DNA of 64,000 nucleotides from Actinomyces sp. oral taxon 171 str. F0337. Lineage in GTDB: Bacteria; Actinomycetota; Actinomycetes; Actinomycetales; Actinomycetaceae. The notes below the pieces were generated by a model, which saw only the letters and a program-made list of their open reading frames with translations, ran no database searches and was not told the DNA's origin. The stretch lies in contig NZ_CP040005.1 in the NCBI RefSeq assembly GCF_005696555.1, forward strand, positions 2,542,001-2,606,000, read 5' to 3'. Of this stretch, positions 28,405 to 39,816 are shown in pieces; position 1 is the first letter of the stretch, and every line of letters starts with the position of its first letter. Position numbers and translations under genes: made by a program.

Positions 28405-29364
28405 ATGAGACGCGCACTGCCCGCCGCGGGGCTCCTCGGCGCCGGGATCGCCATCTACAGCGCGGCGTGGGCCCTCAGCCTCAGCCGAGCCCGCACCGCA
28501 GCCCGCGCGCGACTACTCGCCCATCCGGTGCGAAGGATGGCCCTCAGTCACGGCGAGGTCGCCTACGTCGACTGTGGACCGCAGCCCTCGGGAGGAGGCT
28601 CCGGCTTCGACCCCGGCTCCGGCTGCGAGACGATTCTGTCGGTTCACGGGCTGTACGGCGGATACGACCAGGCGCTTGACAGCGTCGGGAGCCTGGTCGA
28701 GCACTGCCGGGTCATCGCGCCGTCGCGCTTCGGCTACCCCGGCAGCGCCGTGCGAGGCGACGGCTCGCCGGCCGCCCAGGCCGCCGTCTTCGCCGCATTG
28801 CTCGACCGTCTGGGGATCGAACGAGTCTTCGTCCTGGGAGCGTCGGCCGGCGGCACCCCTGCCATCCGCTTCGCCCTGGACCACCCCGAGCGCGTCTCGG
28901 GGCTCATTCTCTTGAGCTCGGCCGCGCCCTGGCCGTCCCGGCCCGCGACACCGCCCGGGCGCATGGGGCCGCCGGCAATCATGAACCATGACTGGATCAT
29001 GTGGCTGCTCTCGCCATTCTTCAGTCCCGTCCTGGGCATGGATCCCCGGACCATCCACGGCATGCTCCCTCTGTCCGAACGCAGGACAGGGGCGGACATC
29101 GACGCCTCAATCACCAACCGGGACATGGCGGTGCACTTCGAGGACTATCCGATCGAGGAGCTCAAGCCACCCGTCCTGCTCCTGCACGCCCGGAACGACC
29201 GAGTAGCGCCCTTCGCTCCCCCGGCGGGGCACGTGCAGTCCTCCATGCACCGCTACCCGGACCTGACGACGTCGATCTTCCCCACCGGCGGTCACCTCAT
29301 CACCGGCCACGGCCGCCAGCTCGAGGAGGCGATCCGCCGCTTCATCGGCCAGCACGCCGGCTGA
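28405..29364 (+). CDS. Alpha/beta hydrolase, membrane-anchored
   Basis: 319 aa. An N-terminal hydrophobic helix (LPAAGLLGAGIAIYSAAWALSL) is probably an anchor or signal. The hydrolase core has an SVHGLYGGYDQ oxyanion region, the nucleophile elbow VLGASAGG (Ser), an acid in HARNDRVAPF and the catalytic His in TGGHLITGH. It probably acts outside the membrane on an ester or amide. The ATG at 28405 follows GAGGGGGTCTGCC. A repeat similar to that upstream of the next hydrolase precedes it, but the two enzymes are not close paralogues. Confidence 0.82.
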   Translation: MRRALPAAGLLGAGIAIYSAAWALSLSRARTAARARLLAHPVRRMALSHGEVAYVDCGPQPSGGGSGFDPGSGCETILSVHGLYGGYDQALDSVGSLVEHCRVIAPSRFGYPGSAVRGDGSPAAQAAVFAALLDRLGIERVFVLGASAGGTPAIRFALDHPERVSGLILLSSAAPWPSRPATPPGRMGPPAIMNHDWIMWLLSPFFSPVLGMDPRTIHGMLPLSERRTGADIDASITNRDMAVHFEDYPIEELKPPVLLLHARNDRVAPFAPPAGHVQSSMHRYPDLTTSIFPTGGHLITGHGRQLEEAIRRFIGQHAG

Positions 29365-29422
29365 CACCGGTCTCCTCGGCGGCAACGGGACCTCACGTCG
29401 CCCGCATCTTGCGTCGCCCGCC

Positions 29423-29555
29423 CCTCACTTCGACCAAAACTTCAGAAACAACGCGGCTCCGGGTTGTTTGTGAAGTTTTGGTTGGTGAGCCTGGGAGGCG
29501 TCGCGGCGCCCCCTCACGGCGAGCGGTGCCATCATGGGGGCGTGAACGCAACGAC
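29423..29555. repeat. Hairpin-containing intergenic repeat, copy 2
   Basis: Stem arms 29434-29452 (CCAAAACTTCAGAAACAAC) and 29463-29481 with one mismatch and a 10-nt loop. Relative to copy 1 one base pair changed on both arms (GAC/GTC to AAC/GTT), which keeps pairing. The repeat continues into the first codons of the following hydrolase. Confidence 0.8.
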
Positions 29556-30612
29556 CGAGCACGCTCCGGTGGGCGCCTGGGGACCGGACTTCCTGGGCCC
29601 GGGTTTCGAGGCCCGCACCCTGGAGCTGCTGCCCGACGACGAGGACGACGGCGCCGTCGCCACCCTGGTGCGCCACCTGCCGGCCCTCGACCCCGGCGCC
29701 CTGCCGAGCACCCCCTCCTCCCCCTCCTTCATCTACCTCTACCTGCACGGCTGGAACGACTACTTCTTCCAGACCCACCTGGCCCGCGAGATCTCCCGCC
29801 TGGGCGGCGCCTTCTACGCACTGGACCTGCGCCGCTACGGCCGCTCCTGGCGCGAGGGCCAGATGCTGGGCTGGTGCACCTCGCTGGCCGAGTACGACGA
29901 GGACCTGGGGCTGGCCCTGTCCGCCATCCGCGCCGAGCAGGGCTGGGAGACCGAGCTCGTCCTGTCCGGTCACTCCACGGGCGGGCTCGTCGCCTCCCTG
30001 TGGGCCGACCGCCACCCGGGGGCCCTGCGCGCCCTGGTCCTCAACTCCGCCTGGCTCTCGCTCCAGGGATCCGAGCTCGTGCGCACCGTCGGCGACCCGG
30101 TTCTGCGCACCCTGGCGCTGCGTGACCCGCGCATGTCGATCCTCGACGGCTGGGTCGACCCGGCTCGCGTCTTCTCCATCACCGACGGCTGGCTCCCCGA
30201 GCGTGACGGCGAGCTGCCCGATCCCGCCTGGGCCGAGGACCCCTACGTGACCGGTTGGGACATCAACCCCGCCTGGTCGATCAAGCCCTCCGCGCCCGTG
30301 CGCGTGGGCTGGCTCCAGGCCGTCATGGAGGGCCACAACCGCGTCGCCCAGGGCCTGGACATCCGCTGCCCGGTGCTGTCCATGGGCTCGGCCTCCACCC
30401 GCCTCGGGGTGACGTGGACTCCGGAGTCGCGCAGCGCGGACACGATCATCGACGCCGACGCCACCGCCCGCCGCGCCGTCATGCTCGGCAAGCTGGTGAC
30501 CATCGCCCGCTTCCCCGGCGGGGTCCACGACCTCACCCTGTCCGAGCCGCCCGTGCGCGAGCAGGTCTTCTCCGCCCTGCGCCGCTGGATGGCCGCCTAC
30601 GTGCTGCGCTGA
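29542..30612 (+). CDS. Alpha/beta hydrolase (serine aminopeptidase S33-like)
   Basis: 356 aa. Features: the oxyanion region YLHGWNDYFFQTHLA, the nucleophile elbow LSGHSTGGLVASLWA, and a late His in PGGVHDLTLS. No signal peptide, so cytoplasmic; it resembles the lysophospholipase/S33 group. Start GTG 29542 (VNATTEHAPVG) is chosen because a CATCAT hexamer ends 6 nt before it and the same start is preserved in the repeat copy at 28340-28365. Longer in-frame extension into the hairpin repeat is unlikely. Confidence 0.82.
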   Translation: MNATTEHAPVGAWGPDFLGPGFEARTLELLPDDEDDGAVATLVRHLPALDPGALPSTPSSPSFIYLYLHGWNDYFFQTHLAREISRLGGAFYALDLRRYGRSWREGQMLGWCTSLAEYDEDLGLALSAIRAEQGWETELVLSGHSTGGLVASLWADRHPGALRALVLNSAWLSLQGSELVRTVGDPVLRTLALRDPRMSILDGWVDPARVFSITDGWLPERDGELPDPAWAEDPYVTGWDINPAWSIKPSAPVRVGWLQAVMEGHNRVAQGLDIRCPVLSMGSASTRLGVTWTPESRSADTIIDADATARRAVMLGKLVTIARFPGGVHDLTLSEPPVREQVFSALRRWMAAYVLR

Positions 30613-30645
30613 GCCCCGCCCGGCCAGCTGCCCGGGCCAGGGTGT

Positions 30646-32805
30646 TCAGAGGCCGCTGTCGGCCAGGTTGTCGCGCAGGTCACCCAGGTGGGCGCCGTGC
30701 ACCCCTACGCGCCACACGCGCCAGCCGTCGGCGTCGGTGACGTTCTGGGCAGCGTTGGCGGCTGATGTCGGGTCGGTGAAGGAGCGACCGTCGGACAGGG
30801 TGATGACTCCCTCCACCGACAGGGTCGCCTCGTGGTAGATGCCTCGGCGCAGCCGCTGCCAGATGAGCTGGGTCGGCTTGCCGAGCGAGGCCGCCACGGC
30901 CGCCAGCTCAGCGGTCTCCTGGACCAGGAGGGACTTCGAGGGGTCCCCGCCCAGTGCCTCGGCCACCGGGTCGAGCGCGTCGGCCGACCCGCGCAGTGGT
31001 TCCCAGGACACGAGCGGCACCGAGCCGGTGGGCGCCTCCGTGCGGGTCTTGTTGGGGGCCACGGTGGACCAGGCCTCCGCGGCCCGGACAGAGCCCCCGG
31101 CGGTCTCGGAGGCTCCTGGCTCCTCTGCGGGCGAGGTCGCGGCGTGCGAGGTGGGCGGTACCGAGGCCGCGTCCTGCGCAGACGGGGGCTGAGCCACCCG
31201 CGAGCGCCGTCCCATACGGGTACGGGGGTCGCCCTCGCCCTGGGCATCAGTCGCCCCGGAGTCGCCTGCCAAGGTATGAGGGGTGGCTGCGCCACCGGGT
31301 GCCGCGGCGGCGAGCGGAGCGTCGGAAGGCACTGAGCCGGCCGACGCCACTGAACTGCTCCCCCCGGACAGGCCTCTCCCGCCGAGGATGTCGACGCCTC
31401 CGGCCAGGGCGGCGACTGCCCGCTCCTCGGCGCCGGTGCCACTGGTGTCATCGGAGGAGCCGGAGTGACGGCCATGGCCGGCGGCGCGAGCGGGCTCGCC
31501 ACCCGGAGCGAGGGCGGCGGGAACCGTCATGGTGTCCCCACCGAGAATGCCGGCCAGGTCCCGTCCGACATGGCCGGCGCTACCGGCACTGCTGGCGACG
31601 TCGTGGTCGCCGGTGTCGTGGTCGGAGTCGCCGGGACCGTCAGCAGGGCCGGATGCGGCAGGAGTCTGAGAAGCGCCGACGGAGGCCTCCGGGCCTGGCT
31701 CAGAGTAGCTCTCCGCGGCCTCATGGTCGGCCTCGGCGACGCGGGAGGCACCGGCCGCGGTGTCGTCGTCGGCACCCGTGGCCGGGTTCTCCGCGGCAAC
31801 GACGATGTGGGGGTCGCCGGCGGGGCCGTCGGCGACGCCCTCACCCGGTTCGGGGTGCGCCTCCCCGGCAGGCGGAGTGCCGCCCGCCTCGCCCGGGTCC
31901 TCGGGCCGGGCCCCGGCCCCACCCTGAGAGGACAGCGCATGCACCTGGGGCTGCTCGGCGGTCACGGCCACTGGCTCGAACAGCTCGGAGAGCGCATCGG
32001 CGGCACCTGTCGCGGCGAAGGCTCCGGCCGGAATGGCGGCGCCGTCGTCACCGGCGCCCTCGCCGTCGGGCGCGTGCGCCGGCTCGGGGGACATGACGAT
32101 CTCGATGGGGCCGGTGACCGGGCTCATGTGCTCGGCCTGCTCAGCGGCATCGATGGCACGCGAGCCGCTCGAGCCGGCGGCGGGGGCGGTGCCTGCCGGA
32201 CCGGCGGAACCGGCCAGGGCCGGGCGGGGCGCACGGGCCACGAGCAGCGGCCCCCCGGCGGCCACGTCCATCCCGGAGATCTTCTCCACCACGACGACGA
32301 TGCGGGACTCGTCCACGATGCGCACATCCACCTCGTGGATCTCCAGCCCGGAGGAGGCCAGCACTCCCAGCCCTCCGACGACGTCGGGCTCCAGGGAGGC
32401 ACTCAGGATCGTCAGCCGCGGTCCGGCCTCGACCTGGGCGGGCATCGCCTCGCGGAACTCGTTCCAGTCCTCGCTGAAGGCCCCCAGCCCGCCCGCGTAC
32501 CTGCTGGCGATCTCGCGGCGACCAGCGGTGGCAGCCTGGGTCAGACGCGACATGGCGGCCAGCAGCCCCGCGGAGTCGACGCTCTCCAGGACCTCGACGA
32601 CGACGACCTGCCCGGTGGCGTCCAGGGCGGTCAGGCTCGCTCCGGCGTCGAGCTCCTCCCACGACAGGGGGAAGAGCGGACGGCGCAGGACGTCGACGAT
32701 CTGTCGCTGAATGGCGACCAGGCTGCGGGACAGGGTGATGGCGTCAGCGGAGCGACCCAGGCGCACGGGCAGGAGGTGGTTACCGTCGAGCTCGTACATG
32801 GCCAT
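30646..32805 (-). CDS. RAMA-domain protein with long low-complexity linker
   Basis: 719 aa in three parts. Residues 1-220 form a compact alpha/beta region of a kind seen in DUF-type nuclease-associated proteins (MAMYELDGNHLLPVRLG...). Residues about 220-590 are Ala/Gly/Ser/Pro/Glu-rich and probably disordered. The C-terminal 60 residues (GIYHEATLSVEGVITLSDG...NVTDADGWRVWRVG) match the RAMA fold, found with DNA methylases and restriction systems and thought to read modified DNA or ubiquitin-like partners. No methylase or nuclease motif is visible here. Two start ATGs lie at 32805 and 32799. Confidence 0.65.
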   Translation of the reverse strand: MAMYELDGNHLLPVRLGRSADAITLSRSLVAIQRQIVDVLRRPLFPLSWEELDAGASLTALDATGQVVVVEVLESVDSAGLLAAMSRLTQAATAGRREIASRYAGGLGAFSEDWNEFREAMPAQVEAGPRLTILSASLEPDVVGGLGVLASSGLEIHEVDVRIVDESRIVVVVEKISGMDVAAGGPLLVARAPRPALAGSAGPAGTAPAAGSSGSRAIDAAEQAEHMSPVTGPIEIVMSPEPAHAPDGEGAGDDGAAIPAGAFAATGAADALSELFEPVAVTAEQPQVHALSSQGGAGARPEDPGEAGGTPPAGEAHPEPGEGVADGPAGDPHIVVAAENPATGADDDTAAGASRVAEADHEAAESYSEPGPEASVGASQTPAASGPADGPGDSDHDTGDHDVASSAGSAGHVGRDLAGILGGDTMTVPAALAPGGEPARAAGHGRHSGSSDDTSGTGAEERAVAALAGGVDILGGRGLSGGSSSVASAGSVPSDAPLAAAAPGGAATPHTLAGDSGATDAQGEGDPRTRMGRRSRVAQPPSAQDAASVPPTSHAATSPAEEPGASETAGGSVRAAEAWSTVAPNKTRTEAPTGSVPLVSWEPLRGSADALDPVAEALGGDPSKSLLVQETAELAAVAASLGKPTQLIWQRLRRGIYHEATLSVEGVITLSDGRSFTDPTSAANAAQNVTDADGWRVWRVGVHGAHLGDLRDNLADSGL

Positions 32806-33217
32806 GGATGCGGCCGCCTTTCCTCATCGTCCTGCTCCGCGATGGCCCCCAGCACAGATGGACACGCGCATGGGCGGCTCACAGTAGAGTCACCCACGAA
32901 CACAGTGCCCAGCCATCCTGTCACGACCGCCGGCACACGGCAGACTATCTCATGATGGCAACGAAGAGTGGGCCGTCGCCCCAACACATCGGCCCGTGTA
33001 CAGTGAGAAAACTGCGGGAAAACGGCCAGATCAAGGTTATCTCCTCGAGTTGTCCCGATGCTTGGAGAGACCGGTCTCATGGTTGCCTCCACCTCGAGGT
33101 GGATGAGGACGCCCGGGCAAGTGGATAAGAATGTCGGCTGACCGGCTCCCGCCGGGGAGCCCTCCCACCCCCTCTCGCATCACCAGCCTCCCATCACCTA
33201 CCGTCTGAGGAGCGTTC
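32806..33217. promoter_or_regulatory. 412-bp divergent intergenic region
   Basis: Separates the divergent RAMA and MprF-like genes, so promoters for both must lie here. The most AT-rich part is about 32995-33050. No clean promoter pair, dyad or RNA element could be assigned. GAGGAG just before 33218 is the ribosome site of the plus-strand gene. Confidence 0.5.
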
Positions 33218-35767
33218 ATGCCGTCGGTCTCGTCCACCACGACTCCACCGGACGCACCCGAGATCGTGCCCTCCCCGGCGTCCTCCTCCACCCCATCACC
33301 GTCATCCTCGTCGCCGGCTCCCGCGCCGCAGCCCTCGCATCTGAGCGCCTACGCACGTCGAGCCTGGCGGGCCACACGCACCTGGCTGGCCCCGGCACCG
33401 GCCGCGACCACCTGCGCCGCACTGACCCTCATCATCGGCATCGTCCTCCTGCCCTGGGGACCCCAGGGACAGATCGCCCTGTCCGCCTACATCCACCAGC
33501 CCCAACGGGTGTGGACCCTGCTGACCGCCTGGGCCGTCCCCGGCCACCTGCTGCCAGTGACCGGCAGCCTCATGCTGCTGTCCATCGGCGTGCTGCTGGA
33601 GCGGCTCCTGGGCACGCGACGGTGGCTGGCCACCGCCGCCGTCTCCTCCGCAGGGGGGATCGTCCTGGCCCAGGCGCTCTACCCCCTCATCGGCCGCGTG
33701 TGGGACGCCTGGTCGCCCTACCTCATTCACGCCCCGATCCAGGGCATCAGCCTGCCCACCGCCGGCCTGGTGGCGGCCTCCACCAGCGTCATGCGCCCGT
33801 CCTGGCGGCGGCGCACGCGCCTGGCGATGTTCGCCGTCCTCATCGTCTCGGCCGCCGTGACCGGAACCGTGGGAGCTCTGGCCCGCCTGGGAGCCGGCAT
33901 CATCGGCCTCATCATGGGCGTCGTCCTGGAACGTGGGCAGCAGTCGGCCCCCTCCCAGGAGCTGCCCCGGCGCGTGGAGCGCGAGCTCGTGGCCTTCCTG
34001 GTGGCCTGCTGGGCCGTGAGCTGCGCCCTGGCGGTGGTGAGCAACGCCGCCGGCCCCCTGGCCGATGCCCGCTACGGCCTGACCCCCGCCATCCTTCCCG
34101 AGGACGCCGTCATCTACCCCGTCGAGCAGCTCCTGATGTGCATGCCGGCGCTCCTGCAGCTGGTCCTGGCCGACGGACTGCGCCGTGGACGCCGCTCAGC
34201 GGCCCACGGCACCATCGCCCTCCAGATGTTCCTGGGGGCCTGCGCGGCCCTGTTCGCCCTGGTGGAGAAGATCGGTGAGCAGCTGCCCGAGTCCGCTCCC
34301 ACCACCACGGCCCGGCTCCTGCACAGCTGGCTGCGTTCGGGGCACCTGCTGGTGCCCCTGCTGCTCAACATCGTGGTCATCAGTCTCGTCGTGTGGAAAA
34401 GAAGCCGCTTCACCCTGGGGTCGTGCCCCGGCGTCATCCGCCGCGCCGTCGTCGCCTGGGTCCTGACCCTCGTCGGTGGGGCGGTCCTGACCGTCGTCGG
34501 GGGCCTGCTCATGTCCCAGGACTTCTCCCCCTACGCGACCTGGTCCGCCCTGCTGGAGACCTACGTGTCCTACCTGCTGCCCATCAGCACCGGCGGCATC
34601 ATGGGCCTGATCGTCGAGCCCATGACCCCCTTGGCCTACCTGCTCACCGCCTGGGTGCCGGTCCTGGTGTGGCTCCTGACGATCCTGTGGGTGTGGCTGG
34701 CCCAGTCCGCTCCCGCCCGCACCCGGGTCTCCGACCGTGAGGAGCTCATCGACCTGGTGCGCAGCCGAGGCGCCGGGACCCTGGGGTGGATGCTCACCTG
34801 GGAGGGCAACGAGGCCTGGGTCAACGAGGCGGGCACAGCCGGCTTCTCCTACCGGCCCAACCGCGACGTCGCCCTGACGGTCGGGGATCCCGCCGCCAAT
34901 GACGCCGATGTGGACCAGGCGGTGCGCGACTTCGCCGACTTCGCCACCGACGCCGGACTCATCCCGGCCCTCTACTCGGTGCACGCCCCGGCGATGGAGG
35001 CCGCCCGGGCCATGGGCTGGACGATCCTGCAGGTGGCCGAGGAGGCCGTCCTGGACCTGCCGGACCTGGCCTTCCGCGGCAAGGCCTACCAGGACGTGCG
35101 CACCGCCCTCAACCACGCCAAGAAGGAGGGCATCGAGGCGGTATGGACCACCTTCCGCGACTGCCCGGCCGGTCGGCGGGACCAGATCCGGGCCATCTCC
35201 CAGGCCTGGGCCAGTGACAAGCCGCTGCCGGAGATGGGTTTCACCCTGGGCGGCCTGGCCGAGCTCGACGACGCTGAGACGCGCCTGCTGCTGGCCGTCG
35301 ACGCCGACGGCACCGTCCAGGGCGTCACCTCCTGGCTACCGGTCTACCGCGACGGGCGCGTCATCGGCCTGACCCTGGACTTCATGCGACGCCGTGAGGA
35401 CGGTTTCCGCCCCGTCATGGAGTACCTCATCGGGCGCGCCGCTCAGGACGCCCAGGCCGAGGGCCTGGAGATCCTGTCCCTGTCCGGGGCGCCGCTGACC
35501 CGCTCCGCCCCGGCCGACGGCGGCGCCTCCTCACCCTTCGACCCGCTCCTGAACCTGCTGGCCTCCGTGCTGGAGCCGGCCTACGGCTTCGGCTCCCTGC
35601 ACGCCTACAAGCGCAAGTTCAAGCCGCGCGCGGTGCCCATGTACCTGGCGGTTCCCGACCTGGTGGACCTGCCCACGGTGGGGATCGCCATCGCCCGGGC
35701 CTACCTGCCCGACCTCAAGCCCTCCCAGACGGCGCGTTTCGCCCACGTGCTCATGAACCGCGACTGA
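33218..35767 (+). CDS. MprF-like phosphatidylglycerol lysyltransferase (DUF2156)
   Basis: 849 aa. After a Pro/Ser-rich N-terminus there are about 12 predicted membrane helices (residues 65-500), then a soluble C-terminal domain (about 505-835) with DVALTVGDPAAND, a DLAFRGKAYQDVRTALNHAKKEG region and GLTLDFMRRREDGFRPVMEYLI, the DUF2156 fold of MprF/LysX that transfers Lys or Ala from tRNA to phosphatidylglycerol. Lipid aminoacylation reduces cationic-peptide binding. There is no fused LysRS. The first membrane block (ERLLGTRRWLATAAVSSAGG) has a rhomboid-like look, which is unusual. ATG 33218 has GAGGAG upstream. Confidence 0.8.
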   Translation: MPSVSSTTTPPDAPEIVPSPASSSTPSPSSSSPAPAPQPSHLSAYARRAWRATRTWLAPAPAATTCAALTLIIGIVLLPWGPQGQIALSAYIHQPQRVWTLLTAWAVPGHLLPVTGSLMLLSIGVLLERLLGTRRWLATAAVSSAGGIVLAQALYPLIGRVWDAWSPYLIHAPIQGISLPTAGLVAASTSVMRPSWRRRTRLAMFAVLIVSAAVTGTVGALARLGAGIIGLIMGVVLERGQQSAPSQELPRRVERELVAFLVACWAVSCALAVVSNAAGPLADARYGLTPAILPEDAVIYPVEQLLMCMPALLQLVLADGLRRGRRSAAHGTIALQMFLGACAALFALVEKIGEQLPESAPTTTARLLHSWLRSGHLLVPLLLNIVVISLVVWKRSRFTLGSCPGVIRRAVVAWVLTLVGGAVLTVVGGLLMSQDFSPYATWSALLETYVSYLLPISTGGIMGLIVEPMTPLAYLLTAWVPVLVWLLTILWVWLAQSAPARTRVSDREELIDLVRSRGAGTLGWMLTWEGNEAWVNEAGTAGFSYRPNRDVALTVGDPAANDADVDQAVRDFADFATDAGLIPALYSVHAPAMEAARAMGWTILQVAEEAVLDLPDLAFRGKAYQDVRTALNHAKKEGIEAVWTTFRDCPAGRRDQIRAISQAWASDKPLPEMGFTLGGLAELDDAETRLLLAVDADGTVQGVTSWLPVYRDGRVIGLTLDFMRRREDGFRPVMEYLIGRAAQDAQAEGLEILSLSGAPLTRSAPADGGASSPFDPLLNLLASVLEPAYGFGSLHAYKRKFKPRAVPMYLAVPDLVDLPTVGIAIARAYLPDLKPSQTARFAHVLMNRD

Positions 35768-35824
35768 CCGCCGGCTCCACACCCAGGTCCCCGCCCGGCC
35801 CTCGGCCCATGCACTGCAGACGCC

Positions 35825-35868
35825 GGGGCCGGCCGGCTCATCCCCCTCGGGTTGAGTCGGCCGGCCCC
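35825..35868. terminator. Bidirectional hairpin between convergent genes
   Basis: GGGGCCGGCCG (35825-35835) pairs with CGGCCGGCCCC (35858-35868), with an inner CTCA/TGAG pair. It sits between the MprF-like stop (35767) and the PPDK stop (35912). Confidence 0.7.
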
Positions 35869-35911
35869 TGGGCGGTGCAGCCCGATCAGTGCGTCCTGGG
35901 CCTACTCGGGT

Positions 35912-38617
<2,706 letters not shown>

Positions 38618-38756
38618 CCTTGCCTCTTTCGGTTCTTGTGGAACTAGGGACTCCGTGCACGCGCAGGCGCACGCGAAGCACTCTATGTGACTTCGGTCCC
38701 ATGTTGCAGGTGACTCATCCAGCCGCGAACAGGGCTGCGCCGGCCGGCCCGAGGGC

Positions 38757-39173
38757 TTAAGGGCGCAGCGCCAACAGGCCGGTGTGTCCCGGCAGGGTGA
38801 TGCGGGTGGACAGGGGCTCGCCGTCGGGCGCCCCGGTGGGGCCGGGCAGGACCAGGCCGGCGGGCAGCTCCAGCGTCGCCTTCTCCTCCCCGCTGAGCAC
38901 GACGGCGGCCAGGCCGCCCTCGAACTCGCGCACCCAGGCTCCTGAGGTCCTCCGGGGCCGTCCCAGCGGGCGCCCCAGGTCGGCGTCGAGGGCGGAGAAC
39001 CAGGCAGTGCGGGAGTAGTCGTCGTGACCGGTGGCAGCGTAGGCGCCCTCCCCCGCCCCGAAGACCCAGAAGGCCGCCAGTCCGTAGAGGCCCGGGGAGC
39101 GGCGGGCGCCGGCCATGGAGCCGCCTCCCCCGCCGTCGGGGGTGCGCACGATGGACAGGCCCGGCCCGCGCAG
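38757..39173 (-). pseudogene. 3' fragment copy of the GHL15 putative glycosidase gene
   Basis: From RGPGLSIVRTPDGGGGG to the stop at 38757 it parallels the last 138 codons of the intact gene at 41432-42541, with roughly one residue in five changed and the same length. The upstream catalytic barrel is absent. An ATG at 39200 would give a 147-aa frame, but the first ten residues are unrelated. The fragment and the intact gene lie either side of the usp and GPH transporter genes, in direct orientation. Confidence 0.85.
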
Positions 39174-39248
39174 GACCCCGAGACGCCGAACCACCGGCAC
39201 CCGCTCACCCCGACCACGCCCTCACACACGAAGAACCTCAAAACATAG

Positions 39249-39290
39249 CGGCGGATGCCCGCCACACTTCCGCGTGGCGGGCATCCGCCG
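39249..39290 (-). terminator. Strong hairpin downstream of usp
   Basis: A 17-bp perfect stem, CGGCGGATGCCCGCCAC (39249-39265) with 39274-39290, and an 8-nt loop, about 50 bp beyond the usp stop codon. Very GC-rich with no U-run. Confidence 0.75.
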
Positions 39291-39341
39291 CCGGTCCGAT
39301 CGCGCAGGATCCGACGCCTGCGTCCGACGTCTATCCGGCGA

Positions 39342-39797
39342 CTAGGGAACGACGACGAGGACGTCGCACTTCGACTTGCGGAGCACCTGGACGGAGACGG
39401 CTCCGAAGATGCGGCCGAACAGCGAATCGACGCCTTTGGATCCGACGATGACGAGGTCCGCCTCGGTCTCCAAGGTGACGAGGGTGACGGCATCGACCGC
39501 CGTGCCCTCGACGACGACGCCCTGGGCGAGGGCGACGCCGCGCTCAACGGCGGTATCACGCGCCTTCTCGACGACGGCGTAGGCCTGGTCCTCGGTGAGC
39601 CCGACCCGCACATCGGCGACGGGGGCAAACTCGTTGATGCGAGCCTTGTCCCGCGCCGAGACGGGGTCGAAGCCGGCGACGAGGAGAAGAGCGGCGTCGC
39701 ACAGGCGAGCCATCTCGCAGGCGCGATCGATGACGTGGGTGTTCGCCTCGACATCGCCGACTCCGGCGACAATGGTGGTATAGGTCACGGATGACAT
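39342..39797 (-). CDS. Universal stress protein (UspA family)
   Basis: 151 aa. Single Usp domain: TTIVAGVGDVEANTHVIDRACEMA at the start, VVEGTAVDAVTLVTLETEADLVIVGSKGVDSLFGRIFGAVSVQVLRKSKCDVLVVVP at the end. The GSKGxxxxxGRxFGxVSxxV stretch is the ATP-binding form of the Usp signature, slightly altered. Start ATG 39797 is preferred to 39812 since AAAGGAT precedes it. It lies 19 bp downstream of the GPH transporter and probably shares its transcript. Confidence 0.9.
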   Translation of the reverse strand: MSSVTYTTIVAGVGDVEANTHVIDRACEMARLCDAALLLVAGFDPVSARDKARINEFAPVADVRVGLTEDQAYAVVEKARDTAVERGVALAQGVVVEGTAVDAVTLVTLETEADLVIVGSKGVDSLFGRIFGAVSVQVLRKSKCDVLVVVP

Positions 39798-39816
39798 CCT
39801 TTCGTGGGGCACCCGA

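Noticed and set aside
31465..32955. 496-aa plus-strand open frame
   Set aside because: Antisense of the Ala/Gly-rich RAMA protein; apparent repeats mirror that linker.
38618..39772. Extension of PPDK to 1286 aa
   Set aside because: The extra residues are shadow reading of the GHL15 fragment and usp; the family start is at 38617.
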